A program made the translations under genes and the position numbers. From Oxalobacteraceae bacterium OTU3CAMAD1 (GTDB lineage Bacteria > Pseudomonadota > Gammaproteobacteria > Burkholderiales > Burkholderiaceae_D), in the NCBI GenBank assembly GCA_024123915.1, contig CP099650.1, positions 1,922,001 through 1,986,000 of the forward strand: a stretch of 64,000 nt of DNA. The letters run 5' to 3'. Below the pieces are notes generated by a model. It worked only from the letters and a program-made list of their open reading frames with translations. It made no database searches and was not told where the DNA came from. This document shows, in pieces, positions 48,647-57,220 of the stretch (position 1 is the first letter of the stretch; every line of letters begins with the position of its first letter).

Positions 48647-49651
48647 TCAAATTCGGTCGGTGGCGTTGGTCGCGCTGATGAGGTCGCCGGCCGCGCCGGT
48701 GGTGGCGCCATCCCTTTGCGCGAAGTAGGCGCGGGCGATGTCGGCGTCGCGGTGGATGGCGGCCGTCAGGGTTGGCAGGTCGACGTATTTTTCCTCGTCG
48801 CGGATCTTTTGCAGGAATTCGACCCGCACCTGCTTGCCGTAGCAGCCCTGGTTGAAGTCGAACACGTGCACTTCCAGCAGCACACGGCCGCTGTCGTCGA
48901 CGGTCGGGCGTACGCCCAGGCTGGCGACGGCCGGCAACGGCTGCTCGGCCAGGCCGTGCACCTGCACGATGAAGATGCCGGACAGCGCGGGCCGGTGCGG
49001 CACGCGCAGGTTGAGGGTGGGGAAGCCGAGGGTGCGGCCCAGCTTCTGGCCATGGATCACATGGCCGGAGATGGCGTACGGATGGCCCAGCAGCGCCTCG
49101 GCGTGGCGGAAGTCGCCCTCGGCCAGCGCGGCGCGCACGGCCGACGACGAGATGCGCGTCGTGCCGTTCATCACCGTCGGCAGGGTCTCGACGTGGAAGC
49201 CGTATTGTTTGCCCGCCTCCAGCAGCATGTCGACGTTGCCGGCGCGGCGCGCGCCGTAGCAGAAGTCGTCGCCGACCATCAGCCATTTGACGTGCAAGCC
49301 CTCGACCAGCACCTTTTCGGTGAATTCCTGGGGCGTGAGGGCGGCGAACGGCGCCGAGAAGTGCTCGACGATGACGCGGTCGATGCCGTTGTCGGACAGC
49401 GATTGCAGCTTGTCGCGCAGGTTGGCGATGCGCGGCGGCGCCTTGGACGGGTCGCCGGCCTTGTTGGCGAAGAATTCGCGCGGATGCGGCTCGAAGGTCA
49501 TCACCGCCGCTTCCAGGCCGAGGCCGGTCGCGGCGCCGCGCACGCGCGCCAGCAACGCCTGGTGGCCGAGGTGGACACCGTCAAAGTTGCCGATCGTAAG
49601 CGCGCACGGCGCGCGCGCCGCTGCGTTGGGGAGACCTCGAAATACCTTCAT
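48647..49651 (-). CDS. ribF: bifunctional riboflavin kinase/FAD synthetase
   Basis: A 334-residue enzyme that converts riboflavin to FMN and FAD. The N-terminal adenylyltransferase half shows IGNFDGVHLGHQALLARV (about 20-37) and MTFEPHPREFF; the C-terminal flavokinase half has GRTLGFPTLNL and VLLEVHVFDFN. First gene of the ribF-ileS-lspA-coaBC-dut run on the minus strand. Confidence 0.96.
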   Translation of the reverse strand: MKVFRGLPNAAARAPCALTIGNFDGVHLGHQALLARVRGAATGLGLEAAVMTFEPHPREFFANKAGDPSKAPPRIANLRDKLQSLSDNGIDRVIVEHFSAPFAALTPQEFTEKVLVEGLHVKWLMVGDDFCYGARRAGNVDMLLEAGKQYGFHVETLPTVMNGTTRISSSAVRAALAEGDFRHAEALLGHPYAISGHVIHGQKLGRTLGFPTLNLRVPHRPALSGIFIVQVHGLAEQPLPAVASLGVRPTVDDSGRVLLEVHVFDFNQGCYGKQVRVEFLQKIRDEEKYVDLPTLTAAIHRDADIARAYFAQRDGATTGAAGDLISATNATDRI

Positions 49652-49754
49652 GGGAATCTGGGGGAACTATCGCTAAATGGAGGATTATACGGTTTGTTTC
49701 GGCGATGCACACTGTTAACCCCTCGTGCGGTTGCCGCGACGCGGGCTGCGCCGC

Positions 49755-49810
49755 TTAGGGGTCGTACCCCGAGGGGTACGACCCCGCCTGGCAGTGCGGG
49801 TCTGCGGGCC
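49755..49810. repeat. dispersed repeat with GGGGTCGTACCCC palindrome, copy 2
   Basis: TTAGGGGTCGTACCCC, GAGG, GGTACGACCCC and GGCAGTGCGGGTCTGC, matching the element at 14409-14477. It adjoins the A run of the terminator at 49811-49847, as in copy 1. Confidence 0.7.
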
Positions 49811-49847
49811 AAAAAAAAGCGCCGCCTGCCGGAGCAGACAGCGCTTT
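49811..49847 (-). terminator. intrinsic terminator of the ton operon
   Basis: On the minus strand AAAGCGC...GCGCTTT is followed by eight T residues, about 20 bases past the stop of the TPR gene. Confidence 0.85.
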
Positions 49848-49867
49848 CAGGATCAAACGCGGCCGAA

Positions 49868-51091
49868 TTAAGCGGCTTTGTTCAGGCCCAGGGTCCAGTA
49901 GCGGGCCAGGTCGGCGGTGCCGTCCGTGCCTTTGACCGATTTCAAGGTCGACAACGCGGCCGATTTCTTGCCGGCGATCGATTGCGCGATACCGTAGTGC
50001 AGCTTGATGGCTTCCGGATTGCGGCCGGTGCCCAGCTTGACGGCTTGTTCCATCAGCGGCAGGCCCTTGTCGGCCTTGCCGGCGGAAACCAGCGCGTAGC
50101 CCATGTTGGCCAGCGCGTCGGCGTCCTTGTTCTTGACGGCTTCGGCTTCGTTGGCGGCCTGCTTGGCGTCGAACTCGGCCTGGGTCTTGGCGGCCAGGTC
50201 TTTCAGGCGCTGGTGGCGGGCGGCGTCGGAACCGGTGCCCAGCGCGCCTTTTTTGTAGCCTTCGTTGATGATCTTGATCGCTTCGGCCGGGTTACCCGCC
50301 TGCAGCGCCAATTGGCTCATCTCCATGTATTCCGACGGCTTGGTCAGCAGGCCGTTGGCCAGGCGCAGGCGCAGCACGTCCAGCGACAGGGTCGACGAGA
50401 AGCCAGGCTTGGCTTGTACGCGTTGCAGCAGGTCGGCCCAGGTTTGCGGCTTCGGATAGCTGGCGGCCATGCGTTCCAGCGTCTGCACGTAGCCGGCCTT
50501 GTCGTTCTGCTTGAGCTGGATGTTGGCCAGCATGCCCAGTTGGGCTTCGTTCAGGTTCTTCGACGCTTGCAGTTCCTTGGCGGCCTCGGTGTACTTGCCG
50601 CTGATGTAGTAGGTCTGGATCAGCAGTTCGTGCATGGCGCCGTCGTTCGGATTGTCTTTCAGCGCGCGCTGGATCCAGGTGATGGCTTTCGGGTAATCCT
50701 TGATGCGGTAGTAGATACCGGCCAATGCCTGGGTGAATTTCGGTTGTTCGGCGGCGGACAGCTTGCCCGAGTTGATCACGCTCTCGAAGGCGCGCGCGGC
50801 GGTGTCGTAATCGCCAGCGGAAGCGGCGGCCGAGGCGCGGGTGCGTTCGATCAGATAGGTCTCGTTGGCGCTTTTATTGCCGACCGAATCGGTTTCCTTC
50901 AGTTTTGCTACTGCTTCTTTGTTCTTTCCTGCCGCAGCCAGTTTCTGTGCTTCCTGCAATGGTTTGCCGATTTCAGCGCGCACCGCTTCGGCAGCGTAGG
51001 CGACCGACGAAAAACCTGCAATAGGAGCTGCTGCTGTAAAACCAATAGCGGCCATTACCAGGCCGAGATGAGCGAGACGAAACTTGGTCAT
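49868..51091 (-). CDS. exported tetratricopeptide-repeat protein of the ton operon
   Basis: A 407-residue periplasmic protein. The signal peptide is about 1-34 (ends AYA). TPR-like helical pairs follow, for example AGDYDTAARAFESVI, KDYPKAITWIQRALKDNP, GKYTEAAKELQ, AGNPAEAIKIINEGY and AGKADKGLPLMEQAVKLG. In similar operons a TPR protein accompanies TonB-ExbBD, perhaps to organise the complex or contact receptors; the exact role is unknown. Start 51091 marks the signal peptide; it is 73 bases past the second exbD. Confidence 0.82.
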   Translation of the reverse strand: MTKFRLAHLGLVMAAIGFTAAAPIAGFSSVAYAAEAVRAEIGKPLQEAQKLAAAGKNKEAVAKLKETDSVGNKSANETYLIERTRASAAASAGDYDTAARAFESVINSGKLSAAEQPKFTQALAGIYYRIKDYPKAITWIQRALKDNPNDGAMHELLIQTYYISGKYTEAAKELQASKNLNEAQLGMLANIQLKQNDKAGYVQTLERMAASYPKPQTWADLLQRVQAKPGFSSTLSLDVLRLRLANGLLTKPSEYMEMSQLALQAGNPAEAIKIINEGYKKGALGTGSDAARHQRLKDLAAKTQAEFDAKQAANEAEAVKNKDADALANMGYALVSAGKADKGLPLMEQAVKLGTGRNPEAIKLHYGIAQSIAGKKSAALSTLKSVKGTDGTADLARYWTLGLNKAA

Positions 51092-51163
51092 GGGTAAGTT
51101 TTCTTTCTTCAAAATGCGAAATAGGCAGGAATGGTCCTGCCTATCGTTGAACATAGAACTGAT

Positions 51164-51592
51164 TTATTGGAACTGTTCGTTGCCGACCAGGCCAATTTTG
51201 GTCACGCCGAGACGCTGTGCGGCAGCCATGACGCCTGCCACGGCCTTGTATTCGACCAGCTTGTTCGGACGCAGATGCACCTCCGGCTGATCGGGTTGGG
51301 CCGCGACATCGGTCAGTTTCGCTTCCAGGGCGCTGCGGTCGGGAACGACCACGTTATCCCACAGAATCGTACCGTCGAAGTCCACGTCGATCGTGATGAC
51401 CACTGGGTCCTTGGTCGGTGGCGGCGGGGTGCCGACCGGCATGTTCAAGTTGACCGAGTGGTTGGCTTTCGGAATCGTAATGATCATCATGATAATCAGC
51501 ACCAGCATCACGTCGATGAGGGGCGTCATATTCATTTCCATCATTGGTTCCGGATCCGCGCCTGCGGATGGGGAGCCGACATTCATACTCAT
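51164..51592 (-). CDS. exbD: ExbD/TolR-family biopolymer transporter, second copy
   Basis: A 142-residue inner-membrane protein with one N-terminal helix (NMTPLIDVMLVLIIMMIITI) that carries the essential proton-path Asp27, and a periplasmic domain ending LGVTKIGLVGNEQF. Works with ExbB and TonB to energise outer-membrane receptors. It is a diverged tandem paralogue of the gene just upstream. Confidence 0.92.
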   Translation of the reverse strand: MSMNVGSPSAGADPEPMMEMNMTPLIDVMLVLIIMMIITIPKANHSVNLNMPVGTPPPPTKDPVVITIDVDFDGTILWDNVVVPDRSALEAKLTDVAAQPDQPEVHLRPNKLVEYKAVAGVMAAAQRLGVTKIGLVGNEQFQ

Positions 51593-51649
51593 GATGTTTC
51601 CTTTTTAGAAGGGCAGGCCGTATTCCGGCCTGCGATGCACTAACGGGGA

Positions 51650-52078
51650 TTAACCCTTATCAGGCGGTTCGGTGATGAAACCGACCTTCTGAATACCAGC
51701 GCGCTGGGTAGTGTAAATAACCTTGCCGATCGATTCGTAGCGTGTTTCTTGGTCACCACGAACGTGCACTTCCGGCTGCGGCACTTTCACTGCTTCCACC
51801 TTCAGATTGTCGAACAACTCATTCGCGTCGCGCATCTTCTTCTGGTTCCAGTAGATGTCGCCATCTTTGCTCACAACGATGTTGACATCTTCCGGCTTGG
51901 TCTGAATAACCTGGTTGGTTTCCTCTGGCAGCTTGATCTTGATCAGCTTCAGAACAACCGGGCTCGTGATCAGGAAGATAATCAGCAGAACCAACATGAT
52001 GTCCACGAGGGGCGTCGTGTTGATCTCTGACATGACTTGGTCTTCTTCTCCGCTATCGGAGCCTACGGACATCGACAT
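51650..52078 (-). CDS. exbD: ExbD/TolR-family biopolymer transporter, first copy
   Basis: A 142-residue ExbD with Asp26 in TTPLVDIMLVLLIIFLITSP. The periplasmic part reads VNIVVSKDGDIYWNQKKM and VHVRGDQETRYESIGKVI. It lies six bases after exbB and 57 bases before the second exbD. The two copies share the fold and length but differ in most periplasmic residues, which points to a heteromeric ExbD1/ExbD2 arrangement. Confidence 0.93.
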   Translation of the reverse strand: MSMSVGSDSGEEDQVMSEINTTPLVDIMLVLLIIFLITSPVVLKLIKIKLPEETNQVIQTKPEDVNIVVSKDGDIYWNQKKMRDANELFDNLKVEAVKVPQPEVHVRGDQETRYESIGKVIYTTQRAGIQKVGFITEPPDKG

Positions 52079-52084
52079 GATTAA

Positions 52085-53026
52085 TTATCCAATCTTTTTA
52101 GCGCCAGCCAGACGGCCGGCTTCGCTGGTGGACATCGCGCCGGAGATCAGCACCGAGTGCACGTCAGCCGAGAACGAACGGACATCTTCCATTGCTGCCT
52201 TGTTACGACGCACCAGCCAGTTGTAACCCAGAACGGCTGGAACGGCGACGAACAGACCGAAAGCGGTCATGATCAGCGCTTCACCGACTGGACCTGCAAC
52301 CTTGTCGATCGATGCGTTACCCGACATGCCGATGGCGATCAGTGCATTGTAAATACCCCAAACGGTACCGAACAGACCGATGAACGGCGAGGTCGAACCG
52401 ACGGTTGCCAGGAACGACAGGCCATCTTGCAGACGCGACTGAACTTTGTCGACAGCGCGCTGGATCGACATCGTCACCCAGGTCGACAGGTCGATTTGTT
52501 CCAGCAGGGCGCCGTCGTGGTGCACGGTGGCCTTGGTGCCGGTTTCAGCGATGAAGCGGAATGGCGAGCCTTCTTTCAGGGCAGCCGAACCAGCAGCGAT
52601 CGACGAAGCTTTCCAGAACTTGGCCGAGGTTTCTTTCGACTGTTTGAAGATCTTGGCTTGGTCGATCAGCTTGGTGATGATGATGTACCACGAACCCATC
52701 GACATGATCGTCAGGATGATCAGGGTGGCGCGCGAAACGAAACCTGCATCCCACACTGCCTTGAAGCCGTATGGGTTTTCCACTTCTTCATGGCCGCCGG
52801 CGGCTGCCGGTGCGGCCGCTGGCGCTGCTGCGTCGGCTGCTGGAGCAGCAGCTGCGTCAGCTGCTGGTGCTGGTGCTGCTGCCGCATCCGCTGGAGCGGC
52901 TGCTGGAGCCGAAGCTGCCGAGGCTGGCGCGTCAGCGAAAGCTGGGGCGCTTACCAGGGCGGTGGCTGCGGTCACGGAAAACAGCACTGCGGCCAGTACA
53001 GCGGACAAACGGGTATTCTTAAACAT
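52085..53026 (-). CDS. exbB: ExbB/TolQ-family proton channel with signal peptide and Ala/Pro-rich linker
   Basis: A 313-residue protein. Signal peptide 1-31 (ends AFA), then about 45 residues of Ala/Pro/Asp low complexity, then the MotA/TolQ/ExbB core with three membrane helices: about 100-120, 205-230 and 248-270. LATVGSTSPFIGLFGTVWGIYNALI and ALIMTAFGLFVAVPAVLGYNWL are the family segments (each quoted in part). The periplasmic extension is absent from E. coli ExbB but is usual in this longer type. Confidence 0.92.
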   Translation of the reverse strand: MFKNTRLSAVLAAVLFSVTAATALVSAPAFADAPASAASAPAAAPADAAAAPAPAADAAAAPAADAAAPAAAPAAAGGHEEVENPYGFKAVWDAGFVSRATLIILTIMSMGSWYIIITKLIDQAKIFKQSKETSAKFWKASSIAAGSAALKEGSPFRFIAETGTKATVHHDGALLEQIDLSTWVTMSIQRAVDKVQSRLQDGLSFLATVGSTSPFIGLFGTVWGIYNALIAIGMSGNASIDKVAGPVGEALIMTAFGLFVAVPAVLGYNWLVRRNKAAMEDVRSFSADVHSVLISGAMSTSEAGRLAGAKKIG

Positions 53027-53112
53027 GCTTCCTCCAAATTGATAAAATAATCAGATCGCTGAATGTATGACAACGAAACTTACTAAGTGAGACGTAACAG
53101 CTGCCTCGGTTT

Positions 53113-53775
53113 TTACTCCAGCGTCCAGACGTATTGCATCTGCATCCACGCTTCCGTCGGTTTCCCGTCGGTCAGACCCGGTTTGAAACGGCATTTGCTG
53201 ATGCCGCTAACCGCTGCCTTGTCCAGATCCCTAAAACCACTCGATTTGACGACTTTGGAGTCGGCAACGCGGCCGTCGGCGGCAATCAGGAACGACAACG
53301 TGACCGTTCCCGTTTCTTCGTTACGCAGCGACGACTTCGGCCATTCCGGCTTGGCGCAAGTGCTGAAGTCGGCTACGGCGGCGACGTTGACCGCCTTCGC
53401 TGGGCCTGGTGTCGGCGGCGCCGGTGGTGCCGGCGGCGCTTTTTGCAGGTCGGTCGTTGGCGGCTTCACGTTGGTCGCGTTAGCGATTACGTTCTGCTGC
53501 GGTGGCGGCTGCTGCACGTTCACCTCGACTGGCGGGATGAATGGTGGCGGGGGAGCCTTCATCTCTGGCGGAGGTGGCGGTGGTGGGAGTTCCTTTGGTG
53601 GAGGAGGTGCTACTTCCTCGATGATCTTTGTCTCCACTGGGGCGATCATCTTTGCCACCAGGCGGGTTCCCAGGCCCGTTATGATTCCATAAGCAACCAG
53701 GACGTGCAACAAAACGACAATGGTAATGCCTGTAAAGTTCTTCCCGGTGCTTTTCTCGTTGTGCGTGAAATTCAT
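53113..53775 (-). CDS. tonB: TonB energy-transducing protein
   Basis: A 220-residue protein. One N-terminal membrane helix (ITIVVLLHVLVAYGIITGL, about 17-35), a long Pro-rich spacer (PPPPKELPPPPPPPEMKAPP and more, about 60-130) and the C-terminal TonB domain (WPKSSLRNEETGTVTLSFLI, then GFRDLDKAAVSGISKCRFKP). It spans the periplasm and opens receptors such as the one at 26933-29290. First gene of tonB-exbB-exbD-exbD-TPR. ATG 53775 is used; the codon 21 bases upstream lacks a better ribosome site. Confidence 0.93.
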   Translation of the reverse strand: MNFTHNEKSTGKNFTGITIVVLLHVLVAYGIITGLGTRLVAKMIAPVETKIIEEVAPPPPKELPPPPPPPEMKAPPPPFIPPVEVNVQQPPPQQNVIANATNVKPPTTDLQKAPPAPPAPPTPGPAKAVNVAAVADFSTCAKPEWPKSSLRNEETGTVTLSFLIAADGRVADSKVVKSSGFRDLDKAAVSGISKCRFKPGLTDGKPTEAWMQMQYVWTLE

Positions 53776-53939
53776 GCCTGCTTTCTCCAATACCAACTCT
53801 TTTTGTTGCTACTAAACCCCAAAATGGCGACATAAAACAACAGCCGCATCCGGGACGTCGGCGAATTATACATACGAATTCTTGATTTTACATAGAATTT
53901 TCATCCCTAAAACCGGTTAAATTTCATAGGGTTTTCCTA

Positions 53940-53955
53940 TGTGATAGCGCTCACT
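53940..53955. promoter_or_regulatory. CRP-like palindrome upstream of tonB
   Basis: TGTGA, six bases, TCACT: one mismatch from the TGTGA-N6-TCACA consensus of CRP-family sites. It is 165 bases upstream of the tonB start, rather far for direct activation. Confidence 0.4.
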
Positions 53956-54188
53956 TTGCACCAAATTGGTTCGCCGGGCAAGCGTGCGCGGCGCAGAATT
54001 GGGGCATTACGGGCTACCACGTTACTTAGTTTTCCCTTAAGCGCAATCACGGAATATTATCAGCGTAATTTTACTACCAACAGTTGATAATTTGGCCGCG
54101 AATGTTTCGTTCACGAAATTGTTGCGGCAGGTAATTTCAAAAAACATGCAAAAACCTGTTGACTTCCGGATCGCGCCATGCATTCACC

Positions 54189-54225
54189 AAAAAAAACCGG
54201 GGCCAGAGCACCGCCCCTGACCCCG
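54189..54225 (-). terminator. intrinsic terminator after spoVR
   Basis: On the minus strand CGGGGTCAG pairs with CTGGCCCCG (one G-T pair) and is followed by a T8 tract. Confidence 0.8.
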
Positions 54226-54293
54226 ACTTAGACCTTGCAAGAGCCGTGCCTGAAGCCGCACGGCTGTTCGCGACAGCACTATATATATGTTGG

Positions 54294-55844
54294 TCAACCT
54301 CCCCGGGCGCGTTTCTCCCGTTTGACCTCCATCGTGCTGACCACTTCGCCGTTCGGCGCCACCGTTTCCAGATGGACGTCGAAGCCCCACAAGCGCGCCA
54401 CATGTTTCAGCACCTCGCCGGCCTGCTGGTTCAGCGGACGGCGCTGGAACTGCGTATGGCGCAGGGTCAGGGCCCGGTCGTCGCGTGTATTGACGGACCA
54501 GACCTGGATGTTGGGCTCGCGGTTGCCGAGATTATATTGTTCCGCCAGCTGCTGGCGCACGTAACGATAGCCGAGGTCGTCATGGATGGCGGAGATCGCC
54601 AGCTTCTCGTTGTTGTCGTCGTCGAGCACGGCAAAGAAGTGGAACTCGCGGATCAGCTTGGGCGACAGGTACTGGGCGATGAAGCTCTCGTCCTTGAAGT
54701 TGCGCATGGCGAAGTCCAGGGTCTTGCGCCAGTCGCTGCCGGCGATGTCGGGGAACCATTCGCGGTCCTCGGCGGTCGGATTCTCGCAGATGCGGCGGAT
54801 GTCCGTCATCATCGCGAAGCCGAGCGCGTACGGGTTGATGCCGCTGTAATAAGGACTGTTGACGGGCGGCTGGTAGACCACGTTGGTATGGCTCTTGAGG
54901 AACTCCATCATGAAGCCGTCGGCAACCACGCCCTCGTCGTACAACTGGTTGAGGATGGTGTAGTGCCAGAACGTGGCCCAGCCCTCGTTCATCACCTGGG
55001 TCTGGCGCTGCGGGTAGAAGTACTGGCTGATCTTGCGCACGATGCGCACCATCTCGCGCTGCCAGGGCTCCAGCAGCGGCGCGTATTTCTCAATGAAGTA
55101 CAGCAGGTTTTCCTCCGGCTCGGGCGGGAAGCGCGGCGCGGCCTTCTCGGCCTCTTCCTCCTCGCGGCGCGGCAGGGTGCGCCACAGGTCGTTGATCTGC
55201 GATTGCACGTAGGCCTCGCGTTCCTTCTGCCGCGCCCTTTCCTCCATCATCGACAGCTTGGCCGGGCGCTTGTAGCGGTCGACGCCGTAGTTCTGGATCG
55301 CGTGGCAGGAGTCGAGCAAGGTCTCGACGGCGTCGATGCCGTGGCGCTGCTCGCACTCGGCGATGTAATTCTTGGCGAACACCATGTAGTCGACGATGGC
55401 TTCGGCGTCGGTCCAGGTGCGGAACAGGTAATTACCCTTGAAGAAGGAGTTGTGGCCGTAGGCCGCGTGCGCGATCACCAGCGCCTGCATGGTCAGGCTG
55501 TTCTCCTCCATTAAATAGGCGATGCACGGATCGGAGTTGATGACGATCTCGTACGCCAGGCCCATCTGGCCGCGCTTGTAGCCTTTCTCGGTCGACAGGA
55601 AGTGCTTGCCGAACGACCAGTGGTTGTACGACACCGGCATGCCGACCGAGGTGTAGGCGTCCATCATCTGTTCGGCGGTGATGATTTCGAGCTGGTTGGG
55701 ATAGGTGTCGAGGCCGAAGTTCTCGGCGACCCGGCGGATTTCCTGGTGGGCCTGCTCGATCAGTTCGAACGTCCACTCGGACTGTTCGGGCAGGGCGCGC
55801 GGATGGCGCGGCTTGGGGGAGGGCTGGTGCGTCATGTCGTTCAT
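54294..55844 (-). CDS. SpoVR-family protein (YcgB homologue)
   Basis: A 516-residue cytosolic protein. WTFELIEQAHQEIRRVAENF, SYNHWSFGKHFLSTEKGYKR and MNEGWATFWHYTILNQLYDE are strongly conserved in SpoVR/YcgB; the last holds a His/Glu cluster that could bind a metal. The molecular role is unknown. In Gram-negatives the gene is co-expressed with prkA and yeaH in starvation, and all three are together here, 34 bases after the yeaH-like gene. Confidence 0.93.
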   Translation of the reverse strand: MNDMTHQPSPKPRHPRALPEQSEWTFELIEQAHQEIRRVAENFGLDTYPNQLEIITAEQMMDAYTSVGMPVSYNHWSFGKHFLSTEKGYKRGQMGLAYEIVINSDPCIAYLMEENSLTMQALVIAHAAYGHNSFFKGNYLFRTWTDAEAIVDYMVFAKNYIAECEQRHGIDAVETLLDSCHAIQNYGVDRYKRPAKLSMMEERARQKEREAYVQSQINDLWRTLPRREEEEAEKAAPRFPPEPEENLLYFIEKYAPLLEPWQREMVRIVRKISQYFYPQRQTQVMNEGWATFWHYTILNQLYDEGVVADGFMMEFLKSHTNVVYQPPVNSPYYSGINPYALGFAMMTDIRRICENPTAEDREWFPDIAGSDWRKTLDFAMRNFKDESFIAQYLSPKLIREFHFFAVLDDDNNEKLAISAIHDDLGYRYVRQQLAEQYNLGNREPNIQVWSVNTRDDRALTLRHTQFQRRPLNQQAGEVLKHVARLWGFDVHLETVAPNGEVVSTMEVKREKRARGG

Positions 55845-55878
55845 GGGGCGCTCGCTAGGTGCGCGGCCGGGCGGCCGC

Positions 55879-57147
55879 CTATTTCGGCTGTTTCTTGAAC
55901 AGTTCGCGGAACACCGGATAGATATCGGCCGGCGTGACTATTTTCTGCATGGCGAAGTTGGCGTGGTGGTCCGGAATCTGCGAGTACTGCTCCCACAGGT
56001 TTTGCGGCGGGCCGTCGGTGATCTCGACATAGGTGTAGTACTGCACCTTGGGCATGATGGTGTTGATCAACAGCTGGCGGCACAGCACCGAGTCGTTGTC
56101 CCAGTTGTCGCCGTCCGAGGCTTGCGCCACGTAGCTGTTCCAGGCGCCGGCGCCGTAGCGCTCCTCGATGATCTTGTCGAGCAGGTGCAGCGCCGACGAC
56201 ACCACCGTGCCGCCGGACTCGCGCGAGTGGAAGAATTCCTCCTCGTCCACCTCGGCCGCGGCCGTGTGGTGGCGGATGAAGACCACGTCGATCTTGTCGT
56301 AGGCGCGCTTGAGGAACAGGTACAGCAGGATGAAGAAGCGCTTGGCCGTGTCCTTGCGGGTCTCGTCCATCGAGCCGGAGACGTCCATGATGCAGAACAT
56401 GACCGCCTGCGTCATCGGCTTGGGCACCTTGATGCGGTTGCTGTAGCGCAGGTCGAACGGGTCGATGAAGGGAATGGCCAGCAGCCGCGTGTGCAGGTGG
56501 TGAATCAGTTTCTTCAGCTCGACCACGTGGGGTGCGTCGAGCGGCTCGCCGTCGAGCAGCAGTTGCTCCAGTTCGGCCTCGGCTTCTTCCAGCCGCTTGC
56601 GCGAGTTGCCGCCGACGGCGATGCGCCGGCCCAGCGCGCCGCGCAGCGAGCGCAGCACGTGGATGTTGGACGGCGTGCCCGACATGTTGTAGCCGGCGCG
56701 CTGGTTCTTGAATTCGGTCGTCGCGGTCAGCTGCGTCTTGACCATGTGCGGCAGTTCCAGGTCCTCGAAGAAATAGTTCATGAACTCTTCGCGCGACAGC
56801 TCGAAGATGAAGTCATCCTCGGTCATCTGGTCGCTATTGCCGGCCTTGCCGCGCCCGGACCCGCCACCGCCCTTGGGCCGGTTGATCAGGTCGCCTTTCT
56901 GGTATTCCTGATTGCCCGGGTTGATGGTTTCCCACACGCCGCCGTGGGCGTGGCCGAAGGATGGCTCGCCCACGTCCTTGACGGGGATCGAGACTTTTTC
57001 GCCGTTTTCAATATCGGTGATGGAACGGCCCTTGATGGCCCGTCCCACCGCGTCCTTGATCTGCGACTTGTAGCGCCGCAAGAAGCGCTCGCGGTTGACC
57101 GCGGATTTGTTCTTGCCCTGCAAACGTCGATCGATGAGGTAAGTCAA
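55879..57147 (-). CDS. YeaH/YhbH-family protein with VWA-like domain (DUF444)
   Basis: A 422-residue protein. The N-terminus, YLIDRRLQGKNKSAVNRERF, is typical. The von Willebrand A-like domain holds a MIDAS-type DVSGSMDETRKDTA near residue 249, followed by YDKIDVVFIRHHTAAAEVDE. Members work with the kinase PrkA (YeaG) in nitrogen or carbon starvation; mechanism unknown. It lies 73 bases downstream of prkA. Confidence 0.93.
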   Translation of the reverse strand: MTYLIDRRLQGKNKSAVNRERFLRRYKSQIKDAVGRAIKGRSITDIENGEKVSIPVKDVGEPSFGHAHGGVWETINPGNQEYQKGDLINRPKGGGGSGRGKAGNSDQMTEDDFIFELSREEFMNYFFEDLELPHMVKTQLTATTEFKNQRAGYNMSGTPSNIHVLRSLRGALGRRIAVGGNSRKRLEEAEAELEQLLLDGEPLDAPHVVELKKLIHHLHTRLLAIPFIDPFDLRYSNRIKVPKPMTQAVMFCIMDVSGSMDETRKDTAKRFFILLYLFLKRAYDKIDVVFIRHHTAAAEVDEEEFFHSRESGGTVVSSALHLLDKIIEERYGAGAWNSYVAQASDGDNWDNDSVLCRQLLINTIMPKVQYYTYVEITDGPPQNLWEQYSQIPDHHANFAMQKIVTPADIYPVFRELFKKQPK

Positions 57148-57220
57148 AAGATGCCTCCTGCTGCGATGGGTCGGCGCCGCGCCGGCCGCCGCCGTGGCGG
57201 CGCGGCTGCGGCAATACTGC

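Larger units (their letters stand above)
53776..54293. other. 518-base intergenic region upstream of tonB
   Basis: An A+T-rich stretch with the tonB promoter region, a CRP-like palindrome at 53940-53955, and the spoVR terminator at 54189-54225. A further hairpin, GCCGTGC/GCACGGC, lies at 54243-54264. I see no Fur-box-like sequence and no credible ORF. Confidence 0.5.

Noticed and set aside
48716..51097. 793-codon plus-strand open frame spanning ribF, the 49.7-kb gap and the TPR gene
   Set aside because: Antisense shadow; it crosses two genes and a terminator and shows no conserved motif.
53776..54188. Fur box controlling tonB
   Set aside because: No sequence close to the GATAATGATAATCATTATC consensus was seen between tonB and the spoVR terminator.
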